DNA of 64,000 bases from Salisaeta longa DSM 21114 (GCF_000419585.1 NZ_ATTH01000001.1:580005-644004), one strand, 5' to 3'; positions 9,127 to 17,853 are shown, numbered from the stretch's first letter. Numbers and translations are program-made. The notes: generated by a model from the letters alone, not told the origin.

Positions 9127-10297
9127 CCGCCGTGTCGAGCCGCGTCCGTACCGCCGCAAAGAACGCATCATCGGCCATGAGCTGAAGCAAAAAGCCCTTG
9201 TCGATGCCCGTCTGCAGCAGCTGGTAAAAGACAGCCATCGGGAGGTCGCTCGCAAAGAGGACCACGATGCGGGGCAGGGCATCGGCGCGGCGCGCGTACC
9301 CGGCAAAGGTGATGTGCCCGGGAAACGCACCCCCCAACGACGCGACCGCCGTGAGCGGCGTTTGCACCGAGTCGCCCCGAATCGGCGTTTCCATCAAGCC
9401 GCGCACGCGCTGCGCCACCGGATTCGTGGAGGCTGCCAGGCGCAACAGCAGGCGCGCGTAGCGGTCGGCCCGGCCTTGCGGAAACGAAGCCGATGCCAGC
9501 GCCCGTTGTTGCTGCACGGTGAGGCCCGAGCCGCGCTGCTTCAGCTGCTGGCGCACGCGCATCCGAAAGGGCAGATCAACCTGAAGGCGTCGCGCCCAAA
9601 AAAACGTCGTATCAAGAAGCGCGGCCACCGATGGGGCGCGCAGCGCGTCGGCGGATGCTACAGCGGGCGTGTCGGTGGTGGGCGTACGCCAGCGCAAGAA
9701 CAGTCCGCTGTACGGACGCGGCGTGGCCGATGGCGTCAGCCCAAGCGTTGCCGTCCAGCGGCGCAGGGCCTCCGGTTCGTGCTGCAGCATCCACCAGTCG
9801 GCCGCGGCACGGTCGCTGTATCGCGCCATGAGCGTTGCCACCTGCAGGGGCGAAAGCACCGAGTCGCCCAGGGCCTCCATCCCGCGCCGGTGCGCCGCGC
9901 CGCCCGCGCTGGGCAGCGCAAACGCATCGAGGGCCTGCCGCGGGATGGCCGGGACGGTGTCGGGGCGCGCCTCGACGAGCGTCCAGATCAGCGGAAGCAT
10001 TTCGGTGTGTACCGTCGGGCGCGGCTCGTGGGCCCGGTAGCGGAGGGTGTCGCCCGTTGTGCCCGCGGTAAACGCCACCAGCGAGAAGTGCTCCGGGTGC
10101 TCCGCCATGTAGGCCAGCAAGTCGTCGGGCGACTGGATGGCCTGGGCCGCCTGTGCGCCCTCGTTCATGGCCGTGGCGTTGTCCACCATCACGCCCACCG
10201 TCTTCCAATTCCACACCACAAGCCCGGCCACCACGGCAACGAACAATCCGGTGGCGATGAGCACGTGACGTTTCAGGTTTAATCCGGCCATAACCAC
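9095..10297 (-). CDS. Membrane-anchored beta-lactamase-like protein, probably non-catalytic
   Basis: 400 residues with an N-terminal membrane anchor (HVLIATGLFVAVVAGLVVW). The middle resembles class A beta-lactamase-fold proteins: RYSDRAAADWWML aligns with the SDN-helix region, and TVHTEMLPLIWTLVEA aligns with the SxxK helix. There the Ser and Lys are not seen (HTEM). The product would sit on the periplasmic side. It overlaps the penicillin-acylase-like gene tail to tail, so the two may be functionally linked in envelope biology, although both look degenerate. The assignment is by fold resemblance only. Confidence 0.55.
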   Translation of the reverse strand: MVMAGLNLKRHVLIATGLFVAVVAGLVVWNWKTVGVMVDNATAMNEGAQAAQAIQSPDDLLAYMAEHPEHFSLVAFTAGTTGDTLRYRAHEPRPTVHTEMLPLIWTLVEARPDTVPAIPRQALDAFALPSAGGAAHRRGMEALGDSVLSPLQVATLMARYSDRAAADWWMLQHEPEALRRWTATLGLTPSATPRPYSGLFLRWRTPTTDTPAVASADALRAPSVAALLDTTFFWARRLQVDLPFRMRVRQQLKQRGSGLTVQQQRALASASFPQGRADRYARLLLRLAASTNPVAQRVRGLMETPIRGDSVQTPLTAVASLGGAFPGHITFAGYARRADALPRIVVLFASDLPMAVFYQLLQTGIDKGFLLQLMADDAFFAAVRTRLDTAVTASSGADGL

Positions 10298-10349
10298 GCA
10301 GCAATACGGTGGATGAAAGGCGAAGCGTAGAAGGGAAGGGTCGCAGGGA

Positions 10350-12449
10350 TTAGCGCACCACCGCGCCGTTTTCGCTGTCGGTGGAAAGGAGCGACAGGTT
10401 GCCGTCGCGGTCTTCGGCCATCAGCACCATGCCCTGGCTTTCCAGCCCAAACATCTCTTTGGTGGCCAGATTGGCGACAACCACCACGGTGCGGCCCACA
10501 ATCTCATCCGGTGCCATGTGCTGCGCGACGCCCGCTAAGATTTGGCGCTCCTCGAAGCCGAGGTCGACCTCCAGGCGCAGCAGCTTATCGGCATCGGGCA
10601 CCGGCTCGGCGGTTGTTACGGTCCCCACGCGAAGGTCGAGGTCCATAAAGTCGCCGAACGTGATGGTGTCTTTCAGGGGTTCGTATCCCATATCGTCGGG
10701 GGTTGGGTCGGGTGATTGTAGTTTGTCGAGTTGCGCGTCGATCTGTTCGTCTTCTACTTTTTCGAAGAGGATCGACGGCGTGCCCAGCGCGTGGCCCGCG
10801 TCAAGAAGCGGCGTGGCAGCATCCTCCCACGTGAGGGCGGTGTCGGGCGCCTCGCCGGGTGTGCTGGGCCGTACGTTGGTGAGGTTCAGCATGGCGCGCA
10901 GCCGTTGGGCGGCATCGGGCAGCACCGGCTCCATCAGGATGCTCAGCGACGCGCAGAGCTGCACGCAGATGTGCACCGTGTTGGCCGCCGCCTGCGGATC
11001 GTCGGTGCGGGTGTGCCACGGCGCGGTGTCGTTGAAGTATTTGTTGCCGAGGCGCGCGAGCTGCATCGTCTCGAAGACGGCCTCGCGCATGCGATAGTCC
11101 TCGTAGGCGGCGCCAATGGTGGCGGGCGTTTGCTTGAGCTGCGCCAGCACGTCGCGGTCGACGTCCGACAAATCGCGGGCTTCGGGGACCGCTCCGTCAA
11201 AGTAGCGATGCGCAAAGGTGAGCGTGCGGTTTACGAAGTTGCCCAGCACATCGGCCAGCTCGCCATTCACGCGATTCTGAAAGCCATCCCAGGAGAAGTC
11301 CGCGTCCTTCGTTTCGGGGAGCGTAGCCGCCAGCGCGTAGCGCAGCATGTCGGCGCCGTAGTCGGGAAAGTCGTCCAGGTACTCGTGCAGCCACACGGCC
11401 CAGCCGCGGCTGGTGGAGAGCTTTTGGCCCTCGATGTTCAGAAATTCGTTGGCGGGCACATGCTCCGGCAGCACGTAGTCGCCGTGCGCATGCAGCATGG
11501 CCGGAAACATGAGGCAATGAAAGACGATGTTGTCCTTGCCGATGAAGTGGACGAGCTCCGTGTCGTCGTCTTGCCAGTATTCTTTCCAGCGCTGGGGCGT
11601 GCCCTGCGCCGCGGCCCACTCTTTGGTGGCCGAGATGTACCCGATGGGCGCGTCGAACCACACGTAGATGACTTTCCCCTCGGCTTCCAGCCCGTGGCGC
11701 GCGGCCACATCGGCGGGCACCGGTACGCCCCACGGCACGTCGCGGGTGATGGCCCGCCCCTTCAGGCCCTCGTTGAACCAGCTTTGCACCTGGCCAAGGA
11801 CGTTATTCTTCCATTCGGGGTGCGTGCCGATCCACTCCTCGAGCCACGGCTGCATGCGGTCGAGCGGCAGGTACCAGTGGGTGGTTTCGCGGAGCGCGGG
11901 CGTCGCGTCGGTCAGCGTAGAGCGTGGGTCAATCAGCTCGGTGGGACTGAGGGAGGAGCCGCACTGCTCGCACTGATCGCCGTAGGCCTCGTCGTAGCCG
12001 CACACCGGGCAGGTGCCCACCACAAACCGATCCGCCAAAAACATCTCAGCTTCCGGGTCATAGAGCTGCTCGTTCGTCTTGAGGTCGAACGCGTCTTGCG
12101 CGTCGAGCGTGCGAAAGAAGTCCTGCGACGTTTCCGCATGGGTCGCGGAGGTGGTGCGGCCGTAGTAGTCGAAGCTCATGCCAAAGTCGGCAAAGCTGTC
12201 GCGGATCATCGGGTGGTACGTATCCACGATGTCCTGCGGGTCGCGGCCCTCGCGCAGCGCGCGCATCAAGATGGCAACGCCCATCTCGTCGGAGCCGCAA
12301 ATAAAGGCCACGTCGCGGCCGTTGAGGCGCTGGTAGCGCACAAACAAATCGGCCGGCAGGTACGCCCCGGCCAGGTGCCCAATGTGCACCGGACCGTTGG
12401 CGTAGGGGAGTGCAGCGGTTACGAGAAGGCGGTTGGAAGCGTCAGCCAT
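10350..12449 (-). CDS. metG: Methionyl-tRNA synthetase with C-terminal tRNA-binding domain
   Basis: Class I synthetase that charges tRNA-Met, 699 residues. HIGH motif at residues 22-25 (VHIGH), a zinc knuckle CPVC...CEQC near 147-163, and a KMSKS-loop variant KLSTS near 340 followed by RGWAVW. The C-terminal 105 residues are the EMAP/Arc1p-type OB fold (DFMDLDLRVGTV, LEVDLGFEERQILAGVA), which dimerises and binds tRNA. This is the long MetG form. It precedes a small unknown gene on the same strand by 48 bases, suggesting co-transcription with that gene. Confidence 0.97.
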   Translation of the reverse strand: MADASNRLLVTAALPYANGPVHIGHLAGAYLPADLFVRYQRLNGRDVAFICGSDEMGVAILMRALREGRDPQDIVDTYHPMIRDSFADFGMSFDYYGRTTSATHAETSQDFFRTLDAQDAFDLKTNEQLYDPEAEMFLADRFVVGTCPVCGYDEAYGDQCEQCGSSLSPTELIDPRSTLTDATPALRETTHWYLPLDRMQPWLEEWIGTHPEWKNNVLGQVQSWFNEGLKGRAITRDVPWGVPVPADVAARHGLEAEGKVIYVWFDAPIGYISATKEWAAAQGTPQRWKEYWQDDDTELVHFIGKDNIVFHCLMFPAMLHAHGDYVLPEHVPANEFLNIEGQKLSTSRGWAVWLHEYLDDFPDYGADMLRYALAATLPETKDADFSWDGFQNRVNGELADVLGNFVNRTLTFAHRYFDGAVPEARDLSDVDRDVLAQLKQTPATIGAAYEDYRMREAVFETMQLARLGNKYFNDTAPWHTRTDDPQAAANTVHICVQLCASLSILMEPVLPDAAQRLRAMLNLTNVRPSTPGEAPDTALTWEDAATPLLDAGHALGTPSILFEKVEDEQIDAQLDKLQSPDPTPDDMGYEPLKDTITFGDFMDLDLRVGTVTTAEPVPDADKLLRLEVDLGFEERQILAGVAQHMAPDEIVGRTVVVVANLATKEMFGLESQGMVLMAEDRDGNLSLLSTDSENGAVVR

Positions 12450-12497
12450 GAAAAGACCGGGGTGGGGTGAAGGGAAAGCGAGCGGGCGGGCGGCTGG

Positions 12498-12824
12498 TTA
12501 GTTGAAGCTTACACCGTCGAGTAGGTCGCCTTCTTTTTTGCGCAGCGCCTCTTCGGCAAACCAGGCCTCGTCGACCGCCTGGGTTTTGTCGGGCAGATTG
12601 GGGTGCGGCTTCTCGTAGCCCTCGATGTCTTTCAGCCACACGAGCGTTTTGGTTCGTTTGGTTCCGTCTTTGGCTTCAAACGCGACATTGGTCTCGCGGG
12701 CCGCGCACGTTCCTTCGGCCTCGCCAAACACGCCGCCGTGTTTGGGATGACGCAACAAGATGCGGACGCGTTCGCCATGCGAGAAGCGGCTGTCCTTGAA
12801 GTCGGCGTCGCTGTACGTTGCCAT
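12498..12824 (-). CDS. Hypothetical acidic/basic small protein
   Basis: 108 residues from the ATG at 12824 (MATYSDADFKDSRF); an upstream extension to 13022 is unlikely because it crosses the hairpins before hisB. It is highly charged and lacks a signal or membrane segment. Segments include GERVRILLRHPKHGGVFGEAEG and KTKTLVWLKDIEGYEKPHPN-like stretches, suggesting a small beta-rich domain. No family is recognised. It lies 48 bases upstream of metG on the same strand. Confidence 0.65.
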   Translation of the reverse strand: MATYSDADFKDSRFSHGERVRILLRHPKHGGVFGEAEGTCAARETNVAFEAKDGTKRTKTLVWLKDIEGYEKPHPNLPDKTQAVDEAWFAEEALRKKEGDLLDGVSFN

Positions 12825-12904
12825 GGAAAGCAAAAGCATCGGGTGATACGAACAAGCAAACACGTACAAAGTACGCATACAAAGTATAGCAATCTGCTCG
12901 GCCC

Positions 12905-12935
12905 CATGCAGGTTCAGCGCCGCGAACCGTGCATG
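12905..12935. promoter_or_regulatory. Strong inverted repeat upstream of hisB
   Basis: CATGCAGGTTC (12905-12915) and GAACC-G-TGCATG (12924-12935) form an 11-bp stem with one bulged G and an 8-base loop. It sits in the divergent region between a minus-strand gene (start 12824) and hisB (start 13026). It could be an operator or a leader hairpin. Confidence 0.45.
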
Positions 12936-12945
12936 AAAATACCGA

Positions 12946-12978
12946 TGCACTCCCCTCCGTAGGCAAGGGGTGGGTGCA
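12946..12978. promoter_or_regulatory. Second inverted repeat upstream of hisB
   Basis: TGCACTCCCCT (12946-12956) pairs with AGGGGTGGGTGCA (12966-12978) apart from a 2-base bulge. It lies immediately downstream of the first hairpin and about 50 bases before hisB. Role unknown; a leader structure is possible. Confidence 0.35.
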
Positions 12979-13025
12979 AGGGCACGCGCGCTCCTCGTTT
13001 TCTCCTTCTCGTTTTTCAACACACG

Positions 13026-13634
13026 ATGGCTGCTACCCCTTCCTTTGCGCCCCGCACGGCAAGCGTTGAGCGCGGCACGACCGAAACGAACCTGCGCATC
13101 GAACTCACCTTAGACGGCGACGGCTCGTACGCCAACGATACGGGCATTGGCTTTTTCGACCACATGCTCGACCTGTTTGCGAAGCACGGTGGGTTCGACG
13201 TGGCGGTGCGCTGCACGGGCGACCTGTACGTTGACGACCACCATACCGTGGAGGACGTGGGCATTGCGCTGGGCCAGGCCGTGCGGCAGGCCCTGGGCGA
13301 CAAGGCGCACATTGCCCGGTACGGCCACGCCTACGTGCCGATGGACGAGACGCTCGCCCGGGCGGTCGTCGACCTCTCGGGGCGCTTCTACCTGCACTTC
13401 GACGCGGCCTTCGAGCGGCCCACGGTGGGCGACCTCTCCACCGAGATGGTTGAGCACTTTTGGTACTCGTTTGCCGAGCACGTGCGCTGCAACCTCCACC
13501 TCACGGTGCTGCACGGCCGCAATGCGCACCACAAAATCGAAGCGCTGTTTAAAGCCGCGGCCCGCGCGCTCCGTGCGGCGGTGCGGCGCGAGGCGCGCAA
13601 CGCGCGCATGCCATCAACGAAGGGGCAGCTGTAG
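13026..13634 (+). CDS. hisB: Imidazoleglycerol-phosphate dehydratase
   Basis: Dehydrates imidazole glycerol phosphate to imidazole acetol phosphate in histidine biosynthesis; manganese-dependent, forming 24-mers in the family. 202 residues, the monofunctional form without the HAD phosphatase half found in enterobacteria. Metal-binding blocks are visible: GFFDHMLDLFAKHGGFD, DDHHTVEDVGIALG and the C-terminal HHKIEALFKAAARAL. It is not within a his operon here. Two inverted repeats lie in its upstream region and a gas-vesicle cluster begins, convergent, 62 bases after its stop. Confidence 0.96.
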   Translation: MAATPSFAPRTASVERGTTETNLRIELTLDGDGSYANDTGIGFFDHMLDLFAKHGGFDVAVRCTGDLYVDDHHTVEDVGIALGQAVRQALGDKAHIARYGHAYVPMDETLARAVVDLSGRFYLHFDAAFERPTVGDLSTEMVEHFWYSFAEHVRCNLHLTVLHGRNAHHKIEALFKAAARALRAAVRREARNARMPSTKGQL

Positions 13635-13695
13635 GAACGCATTGCATACCGAGTTGCATGAAGCAGCGCCGCGTGTGTGGTAGCAGCTATACAGC

Positions 13696-14427
13696 TCACA
13701 CAAACGAATAGGGCGGCCATGGCCCCACCACATCTAAGCCGTTCAAACCGGGCACCGAAAGCCGAAGCGCCTCTTGACGAAAGGACTGAGCGTGCGCGCG
13801 TTGAATTAAGAAGGCGATAGATACGACGCTATGAGCCTTCCCCGCAACGCGTTTGGGGATTGATGTCGCCACCGTAAAGGCATCGAGCGCGCTGCGCACG
13901 TCCCCAACGATGCGGTGGGTGCTCGCTGAAAGCCCCGACCGTTCGCGTTGACGCCTAAGAAGGTAAGATGTGCCTGGCCGCTCGGCGGGAGCGCGACCGT
14001 CAGGGGCCTCGGCATCGTCGGGGGCAGTATCAGCCGGAACGAGGCGCATCCGAAGGCCCATTTCGGCACATCCCTCAAGAGCGTGCAGTTGCTCACGGTA
14101 GCGTTTTCCTTGGTCTTGCAACGCGTTCATTAACGCAGCGGCAGATGGCACGCAGGTGCCAAACTGCATGGGTAGTACCGTGCCACTTACAAATGCCGAC
14201 TCAACAACGTCTTTATAGAGGAGAAGCGTTTCTACAGAAGCCTCCTTGAGCCTGTTCGTATCCGAGACGGGTGAAACGACCGCTGCGAGTAGGTCGGTGT
14301 ATACTAGGTCCACCGGTTGCTCAAAAAGCCCCAAGCGCCCTGCAAGGGATTTTCTGTTGCTAAGGGTGCGTTTGAGGCCTAGCGCGTACAGCACAAGTGG
14401 CGTATCCGCAGCAGGCATTTGAGGCAT
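13696..14427 (-). CDS. gvpF: Gas vesicle protein GvpF/GvpL family (copy 1)
   Basis: 243 residues, last gene of the cluster. GvpF/L proteins are minor components thought to act in vesicle nucleation and to bind GvpA. Family features: an N-terminal LVLYALGLK strand like the LYLYAI start of copy 3, the central VLPMQFGTCVPSAAALMNAL block and the C-terminal ending GLNGLDVVGPWPPYSFV. The next GvpF/L gene ends only 11 bases upstream. The three copies are clearly divergent from each other. F versus L cannot be told from sequence by eye. Confidence 0.85.
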   Translation of the reverse strand: MPQMPAADTPLVLYALGLKRTLSNRKSLAGRLGLFEQPVDLVYTDLLAAVVSPVSDTNRLKEASVETLLLYKDVVESAFVSGTVLPMQFGTCVPSAAALMNALQDQGKRYREQLHALEGCAEMGLRMRLVPADTAPDDAEAPDGRAPAERPGTSYLLRRQRERSGLSASTHRIVGDVRSALDAFTVATSIPKRVAGKAHSVVSIAFLIQRAHAQSFRQEALRLSVPGLNGLDVVGPWPPYSFV

Positions 14428-14438
14428 GGCAGAAGGGC

Positions 14439-15233
14439 CTAGGTCTGTGACTGCTCATTGAGCGATGGCCGAAACGTGTAGGGCGGCCACGGTCCAGAGG
14501 GCGTTAAAGAGATCCCATCGTTCGCATATGCAGCGTCAAAGGCCTCGACTTGTTTGAGAAAGGATGCCTGATTGGTGGTGGGCACCAGCAAAGCCCAATG
14601 GGTGATGGGGGCTTCGGCAGGCGACTCGGGCGTGACCGATTGACGGACGGACGTGGCCCGCGCAAGCTCACTCAGCGCTTGCTCTATCTCGGTGAGGGTA
14701 TCGTCGATCCACGCATCGAGGGCAGTGTCCGCCTGCTGCGCCTGTTGGCGGCGTTGCAAGTACGCCGTTCCCGACAGCGGCTTTTCCGCCCGAGACGCGG
14801 ATGAAAGCTGCGCGCGCGCCTTCAGGGCTTGATCGCGGTCTAGGTGCACCTTCACCGACCACTCTTCGGTACCATGAACGGTTTCGAAGAAGGAACGCAG
14901 CTTATCTTTAGAAGAGTCGATAGACTGTTTCAGCGCATCGTGTGTTGAAAAGAGTGTCGCGAAGCGAGCGGGGTACGTGGGGCCGTGCTGCATCATCGCC
15001 TCCACTACCTGCTCGTGTGCAATGGCACGAGGGGCAACCCAGGACAACGCCTGTAGATTTTGTTCGCCGGTGGTACCTGTCCACTCGTCGCACGGCACTG
15101 CATCTACGACGGCTGTCCAGTCCGCATATTGCATTGTGCGCACGGCACCCGCTACGCCCGATGCAGAAATAGACACCGACGGGGCACCGGTGATGCCGTA
15201 CAAGTACAATGCATCGTTTGGTGAAGAAGGCAT
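14439..15233 (-). CDS. Gas vesicle protein GvpF/GvpL family (copy 2)
   Basis: 264 residues with the family start DALYLYGITGAP and end ISLTPSGPWPPYTFRPS. The middle block YPARFATLFSTHDALKQSID corresponds to the LPMAFGVI-type segment of copy 3, and VKVHLDRDQALKARAQL corresponds to the central strand of the domain. It is flanked by two other GvpF/L genes, 11 bases before copy 1 and 60 bases after copy 3. Probably a minor structural or nucleating subunit. Confidence 0.85.
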   Translation of the reverse strand: MPSSPNDALYLYGITGAPSVSISASGVAGAVRTMQYADWTAVVDAVPCDEWTGTTGEQNLQALSWVAPRAIAHEQVVEAMMQHGPTYPARFATLFSTHDALKQSIDSSKDKLRSFFETVHGTEEWSVKVHLDRDQALKARAQLSSASRAEKPLSGTAYLQRRQQAQQADTALDAWIDDTLTEIEQALSELARATSVRQSVTPESPAEAPITHWALLVPTTNQASFLKQVEAFDAAYANDGISLTPSGPWPPYTFRPSLNEQSQT

Positions 15234-15293
15234 GCCAGCATGGTAGTGCTTTTAGAAAGCGCACGGAAGCATACAGCAGGGCAAGCCACGTCC

Positions 15294-16034
15294 TTAGGCC
15301 GCGTCGTATGCTACGTCTGCAAAGCTGTACGGGGCCATGGCATCGGTATACGTAAAGGTGAACGAGTCATCAAACGTTTGGGCAGCCCTGTGCACAGCCG
15401 CCTCAAAATCTGTGATGGCGGCCTCGGAGACCAAGCACGTGAGCCGTGCGACATCGGTTTCATCGCGTACCTCGTCGATCAGTACTTCATCGCACACCGG
15501 ATGTAGGTGCGACGTGATGGTTTGCTGGTGGCGGTGGCGCTCGTCGGCGCGCAGCGCCTCGAAGTGCTCGCCTAGTTCAATTTTATCTTGGCGGCTAACA
15601 GGGCCTTGCCCTCCAAACACAGCATCGCGCTGCGTGCGAAGTGCGTCGTGACGATTGACAAAGTGGGCAAAGATGTCGTCTACGTTCCAGGTTACACGCA
15701 CGCCGATTTCTACGCGGCCTTCGAGGGCATCGAGGCGCTCAAGAAACGGTGTGGCGTGTGCTGTTAAAAAGTCACGCACCTCGGCAGCGGAGGCAGCGAT
15801 CACGCCAAAGGCCATAGGCAGCACAGTGGTGGTGGCGTGAAGGCGCTTAATCACTGCGTGGTGCACTTTTAGGTTACGGCGCCTTGGGCGGGGCGTGCCG
15901 GCAGAGATGGGGCTGCAAACCACCGACAGCCCACCGCCGTTAACAAGACGCAATGCAGCGCCTTGGATGCCGGTACGGCCGTCGGGAAGCTCCGGCGTCG
16001 CTTGGGCGATAGCATACAGGTAAAGCGAAGACAT
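15294..16034 (-). CDS. Gas vesicle protein GvpF/GvpL family (copy 3)
   Basis: 246 residues; the most canonical of the three. It starts MSSLYLYAIAQATPELP, has the typical ATTVLPMAFGVIAASAAEVRDFL, the GRVEIGVRVTWNVDDIFAHF strand-helix, and ends DSFTFTYTDAMAPYSFADV. Family members bind GvpA and are required for vesicle nucleation in other organisms. It sits between the GvpV-like gene (48 bases upstream) and copy 2. Confidence 0.9.
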   Translation of the reverse strand: MSSLYLYAIAQATPELPDGRTGIQGAALRLVNGGGLSVVCSPISAGTPRPRRRNLKVHHAVIKRLHATTTVLPMAFGVIAASAAEVRDFLTAHATPFLERLDALEGRVEIGVRVTWNVDDIFAHFVNRHDALRTQRDAVFGGQGPVSRQDKIELGEHFEALRADERHRHQQTITSHLHPVCDEVLIDEVRDETDVARLTCLVSEAAITDFEAAVHRAAQTFDDSFTFTYTDAMAPYSFADVAYDAA

Positions 16035-16082
16035 ACGTCAAAATTGGACGGTAGAGAATAAGGGGGGAGCGCCCAGGAGCAC

Positions 16083-16421
16083 TCAGTAGGCATAAGAGAA
16101 CCCATCATCTTCTGCCGCAGGTGCGTCAGCAGAAGGATCATCATCTTGCTCGATGGGGGCAAGACCCACGTGTTCGCACAACGCATTGATCTTGGCGTCT
16201 ATGCGGTCAATCTCACGCGCGCACTGATCCACTTGGTTACTAAGGGCCGCCTGGATGCGCTGCTGACGTGCTTTTGCCATCTGAAGGTTGGCAATTTGCA
16301 CAAATACCTCGTGCGGTGCTTGTTGGCGGGCCGCGTTCAGACTAGACGGCGGACGGAGTGAGGGCGGGCTGGGCCGGTTAGGGCGCGGAGCAGCACCATT
16401 TGGGCGTGTTCGGTTGGCCAT
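16083..16421 (-). CDS. Small coiled-coil protein of the gas-vesicle cluster, GvpV-like
   Basis: 112 residues: a Pro/Arg-rich N-terminal tail (residues 1-35), a helical heptad-like core (VFVQIANLQMAKARQQRIQA followed by VDQCAREIDRIDAKINALCE), and an acidic C-terminal tail (EQDDDPSADAP). The core is reminiscent of small GvpV-type accessory proteins that carry a LxxLxxEKARLxxE helix, but the match is from memory and weak. It lies between gvpN and the GvpF/L genes, which supports a gas-vesicle role. Confidence 0.5.
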   Translation of the reverse strand: MANRTRPNGAAPRPNRPSPPSLRPPSSLNAARQQAPHEVFVQIANLQMAKARQQRIQAALSNQVDQCAREIDRIDAKINALCEHVGLAPIEQDDDPSADAPAAEDDGFSYAY

Positions 16422-16497
16422 GCGAGGTCAGAGATTGATGCAACGGGTGAGAAACAAGAGTACAAATGACGGAGGCGTCCGCGGCGGCGCGGAGCAC

Positions 16498-17460
16498 TCA
16501 ACGGCCGGCAGAACGCAGGACCGTTTCCACAGCATCGTGGATGTGAGATGCTACATCGGCCGATGGGTCGGTTAACAGAGAGCGGCGGCTGGGACGCAAA
16601 ACATCGACGCAGGCAGCTCGAAATAGCGCGTTGGAGGCGTCGATGGCCTCCGTCCGGTCTGCAAAAATGCGAGCAAGCGCAATGGCCGGGCGAATCGACG
16701 GGCCGCGTTTCAACAGGCGGGCCTCGCGTAAGGTGCGCACAATATCGACGATGCAGGCCGCGTCCGTCTCGCTTATGCCAGCACGCGATTGTACAATGTC
16801 AACCTCAGCCGAGCGGCTCTGAAATTCCAGTTGAATAGTGATGAGGCGGTCGAGGAGCGCATTTTGCGACTTGTGCGTACCGGCATATTCTTCGGTGTTC
16901 GACGTAAAGATCGCGCGGAAGTTCGGGTGTACACGAATGTAACCGGTGCCCTCGCCAGCGCGAGACGGAAGGTTCAGTATGCGCTCTTCCAGAATGCTAA
17001 GCAGCACATTGTTGGCTTCGGCGCGTGAGCGGGTAAACTCATCGTAGATGAGAGTATATCCTTTGCGGCATGCCGTTGCCAGTCGGTTATCTTCCCAGAG
17101 GCGTTTCACCTGCTCGTCGGTCTTAAGGACCGAGCGAATAAAGTTGTCTACAACTTTAGACTTCCGGTACCCCACTTCTCCTCCTACCAAGTCGCTTCGT
17201 CCAAATTCGTCGTCGCCGTGCAAGAGTACAGCCGGCTGGTCGAGCTGTGCAGCGACATGAAAAGCGAGGCTGGTTTTGCCGGTACCCGCCACGCCGCTAA
17301 AGTGCACGGGGTAGCCCGCGTCCATATACGCCAATGCTCGGGCCGTCGTCCGTTGTACTTCCGGCGTCTGTACAAAGGAACGGCTAGGCACCGGCAAGAA
17401 GGCACCGTCCGTCTTCTGCGTGTGGATGGTTGTGGGCGTATGTTCTACGGCCTGTCGCAT
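16498..17460 (-). CDS. gvpN: Gas vesicle AAA+ ATPase GvpN
   Basis: 320-residue MoxR-type AAA+ ATPase that promotes gas-vesicle assembly or growth. Walker A is GVAGTGKTS at 56-64; Walker B is LIYDEF at 137-142; sensor-like FTSNTEEYAG follows near 210. GYPVHFSGVAGTGKTSLAFH and GRSDLVGGEVGYRKSKVVDN are characteristic of GvpN. It is 168 bases downstream of gvpA; the gap carries an inverted repeat that could lower expression of gvpN relative to gvpA. Confidence 0.95.
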   Translation of the reverse strand: MRQAVEHTPTTIHTQKTDGAFLPVPSRSFVQTPEVQRTTARALAYMDAGYPVHFSGVAGTGKTSLAFHVAAQLDQPAVLLHGDDEFGRSDLVGGEVGYRKSKVVDNFIRSVLKTDEQVKRLWEDNRLATACRKGYTLIYDEFTRSRAEANNVLLSILEERILNLPSRAGEGTGYIRVHPNFRAIFTSNTEEYAGTHKSQNALLDRLITIQLEFQSRSAEVDIVQSRAGISETDAACIVDIVRTLREARLLKRGPSIRPAIALARIFADRTEAIDASNALFRAACVDVLRPSRRSLLTDPSADVASHIHDAVETVLRSAGR

Positions 17461-17538
17461 AAAAAGCCGGTCAGTTCAACAGAGAACGTGAAGACGAGCG
17501 CGTTGCTATCGCTAATGCCCCTAGGGGCGTAGACGTTC

Positions 17539-17593
17539 GAAGGAGAGCCGGTAAGACGAGGACCTGGGTCCAACCGTCCATCGACTCTCCTTC
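17539..17593 (-). terminator. Structured gvpA-gvpN spacer, possible partial terminator
   Basis: GAAGGAGAG (17539-17547) and CTCTCCTTC (17585-17593) are perfect inverted repeats about 37 bases apart. Between them lies a second short palindrome GGACC-tg-GGTCC (17560-17571). No T-tract follows. The spacer could attenuate transcription after the abundant structural gene gvpA. Confidence 0.4.
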
Positions 17594-17628
17594 ACTAGCA
17601 CCCGCAGCGCGTGTGATAGCCTCGATAC

Positions 17629-17853
17629 CTATTGCGACGCCGGTGAGGCCGCCATCGCCGTCAGGCCAATGCCTTCGGCATACTTCAGGTATGTTTCGAC
17701 GGAGGCCACAACAATGCGCGCTTCAACGGAAACGAGTTCGATGCCCACCAACGAAACCCGGGCAAAAACATCGATGACGATTCCTTTGTCGAGAATGCGA
17801 TCAACAACTTCTGCCAAACCGCTTGCGTCTGTAGACTTTTGGACTTCAGCCAT
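17629..17853 (-). CDS. gvpA: Major gas vesicle protein GvpA
   Basis: 74 residues, the usual size of the structural shell subunit that forms the gas-permeable rib wall. The amphipathic core matches the family: [20 protein letters not shown], then [20 protein letters not shown], and [14 protein letters not shown] at the C-terminus. There is a single copy of canonical gvpA here; two further GvpA-superfamily genes (J and M/S types) lie upstream. A candidate promoter lies 90-115 bases upstream, so gvpA can be transcribed independently of the genes before it. Confidence 0.97.
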   Translation of the reverse strand: MAEVQKSTDASGLAEVVDRILDKGIVIDVFARVSLVGIELVSVEARIVVASVETYLKYAEGIGLTAMAASPASQ

